Assembly: GCA_016699855.1 (NCBI GenBank)
Contig: CP064988.1
Span: 3,996,501-4,060,500, forward strand
DNA: 64,000 bases
From: Rhodospirillales bacterium
GTDB taxonomy: Bacteria; Pseudomonadota; Alphaproteobacteria; Reyranellales; Reyranellaceae
Direction of reading: 5' to 3'
Positions within the stretch are counted from its first letter, which is position 1; each line of letters begins with the position of its first letter. Shown here piece by piece: positions 63,297-64,000 of this stretch. The notes under the pieces were generated by a model. That model saw only the letters and a list, made by a program, of their open reading frames with translations, was not told the DNA's origin and did not search any database. The translations under genes and the position numbers were made by a program.

Positions 63297-64000
63297 CTGG
63301 AATGGCGACGTTCAGGGCGCTGGTGTCGGAGCAGGGCGCCGACAGGAAGGTGACGAGCTCGATCCAGGAGGTCGACGAGGGCCGGCTGCCGCCGGGCGAC
63401 GTCACCGTGAAGGTCGAGCACTCGACGCTGAACTACAAGGACGGGCTGGTGCTCACGAGCGGCGGCGGCCTGGTGAAGACGTGGCCGCATGTCGGCGGCA
63501 TCGATCTGGCGGGCACGGTCTCGGAGTCCGCGTCGCCGTCGTTCAAACCGGGCGACCGCGTCGTCGTCAACGGCTACCGCGTCGGCGAGCTGCGCTGGGG
63601 CGGCTACGCCACGACGGCGCGCCTCGAGGCCGGCATGGTCGTCAAGCTGCCGGACGCGATCTCGACGAAGCGGGCGATGGCGATCGGCACGGCGGGGTAC
63701 ACGTCGATGCTGTGCGTCGCGGCCTTGGAGCGCCACGGATTGTCGCCCGACAAGGGCGAGGTGCTGGTGACCGGCGCGGCCGGCGGCGTCGGCAGCGTCG
63801 CGGTCGCGATCCTGGCGAAACTCGGATACAGCGTCGTGGCCGCCACCGGCCGGCCGCAGGAGGCCGACTACCTCCAGGGGCTCGGCGCCGGCACGATCAT
63901 GGAGCGCCGCGAGTTGACGGAGGCGGCCGACCGGCCGCTGTTGAGCGAGCGCTTCGCGGGCGTCGTCGACACGGTCTCCGGTGTGATGCTGGCGCGGTCG
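63293..64000 (+). CDS. acrylyl-CoA reductase/YhdH-AcuI-type MDR oxidoreductase, truncated by the window end
   Basis: The first 236 residues of a medium-chain reductase. STLNYKDGLVLTSGGG, PHVGGIDLAGTVSES and GTAGYTSMLCVAALE precede the nucleotide-binding VTGAAGGVGSVAVAILAKLG and VVAATGRPQEADYLQGLGAG. These blocks are diagnostic of the AcuI/YhdH subgroup, which reduces acrylyl-CoA or quinone-like enones with NADPH. It starts at 63293 overlapping the dihydroorotase stop (ATGA); a second ATG three codons later is possible. Confidence 0.92.
   Translation, partial: MTGMATFRALVSEQGADRKVTSSIQEVDEGRLPPGDVTVKVEHSTLNYKDGLVLTSGGGLVKTWPHVGGIDLAGTVSESASPSFKPGDRVVVNGYRVGELRWGGYATTARLEAGMVVKLPDAISTKRAMAIGTAGYTSMLCVAALERHGLSPDKGEVLVTGAAGGVGSVAVAILAKLGYSVVAATGRPQEADYLQGLGAGTIMERRELTEAADRPLLSERFAGVVDTVSGVMLARS

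Overview
The window is very GC-rich chromosomal DNA with strong G/C third-position bias, dense short-spaced operons and almost no mobile DNA. Gene content points to an alphaproteobacterium of the Rhodospirillales/Hyphomicrobiales kind. The markers are a circularly permuted two-piece tmRNA, an alphaproteobacterial SspB adaptor, a fused MIP18-Mrp with a His-rich linker, the mreBCD-mrdA-rodA block, flavin-dependent ThyX and a SerB with a DMEST motif. No genus is claimed.

Layout. 0.1-5.1 kb: class I fumarase, SspB, a frameshifted membrane Ser/Thr kinase and the permuted tmRNA. 5.3-8.4 kb: an alpha/beta hydrolase and small exported or membrane proteins (pentapeptide repeats, PsiF-like repeats). 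8.4-11.2 kb: a decayed gene and a second membrane Ser/Thr kinase. 11.4-18.5 kb: thyX, a GT39-like membrane glycosyltransferase, a GNAT with a histone-like tail, a third membrane Ser/Thr kinase, and mrp. 18.7-22.6 kb: hflK-hflC-degP (membrane and periplasmic protein quality control). 22.6-26.8 kb: an MDR oxidoreductase, an OmpA-like protein behind an operator-like palindrome, serB and miaA. 26.9-31.1 kb: ilvB-ilvN-lysE-ilvC with a terminator. 31.3-35.0 kb: a small secreted protein, a DUF2145 protein, an N-acyl-D-amino-acid deacylase and a frameshifted TetR regulator. 35.3-41.1 kb: mreB-mreC-mreD-mrdA-rodA, then tRNA-Lys(CTT). 41.3-45.0 kb: a Sel1 protein, a vWA protein with four tandem ectodomains and an Excalibur protein. 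45.1-55.1 kb: an SDR, a hydroxylysine-kinase-like APH coupled to a class III aminotransferase, dinB, a PuuE-like deacetylase, DUF423, an amidase (frameshifted), a CBS-BON protein, a small cytochrome c, a CoA-transferase and a HIT protein. 55.2-59.5 kb: an iron-type ABC importer. 59.7-64 kb: DUF1028, a GFA protein, YgfZ, a dihydroorotase and a truncated AcuI-like reductase.

The most distinctive content is (i) three paralogous transmembrane Ser/Thr kinases within 15 kb, each with an alanine-rich coiled coil and a different C-terminal ectodomain, two of them also carrying a peptidoglycan-binding-like module; (ii) the permuted tmRNA 2.5 kb from the adaptor that recognises its tag; (iii) the secreted vWA protein with four near-identical ~153-residue repeats; (iv) the translationally coupled kinase/PLP-enzyme pair.

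Five or six otherwise conserved genes are interrupted by one- or two-base indels, mostly apparent losses in short homopolymers or dinucleotide runs. This looks more like sequence or assembly error than decay, and their annotation should be read with that in mind.
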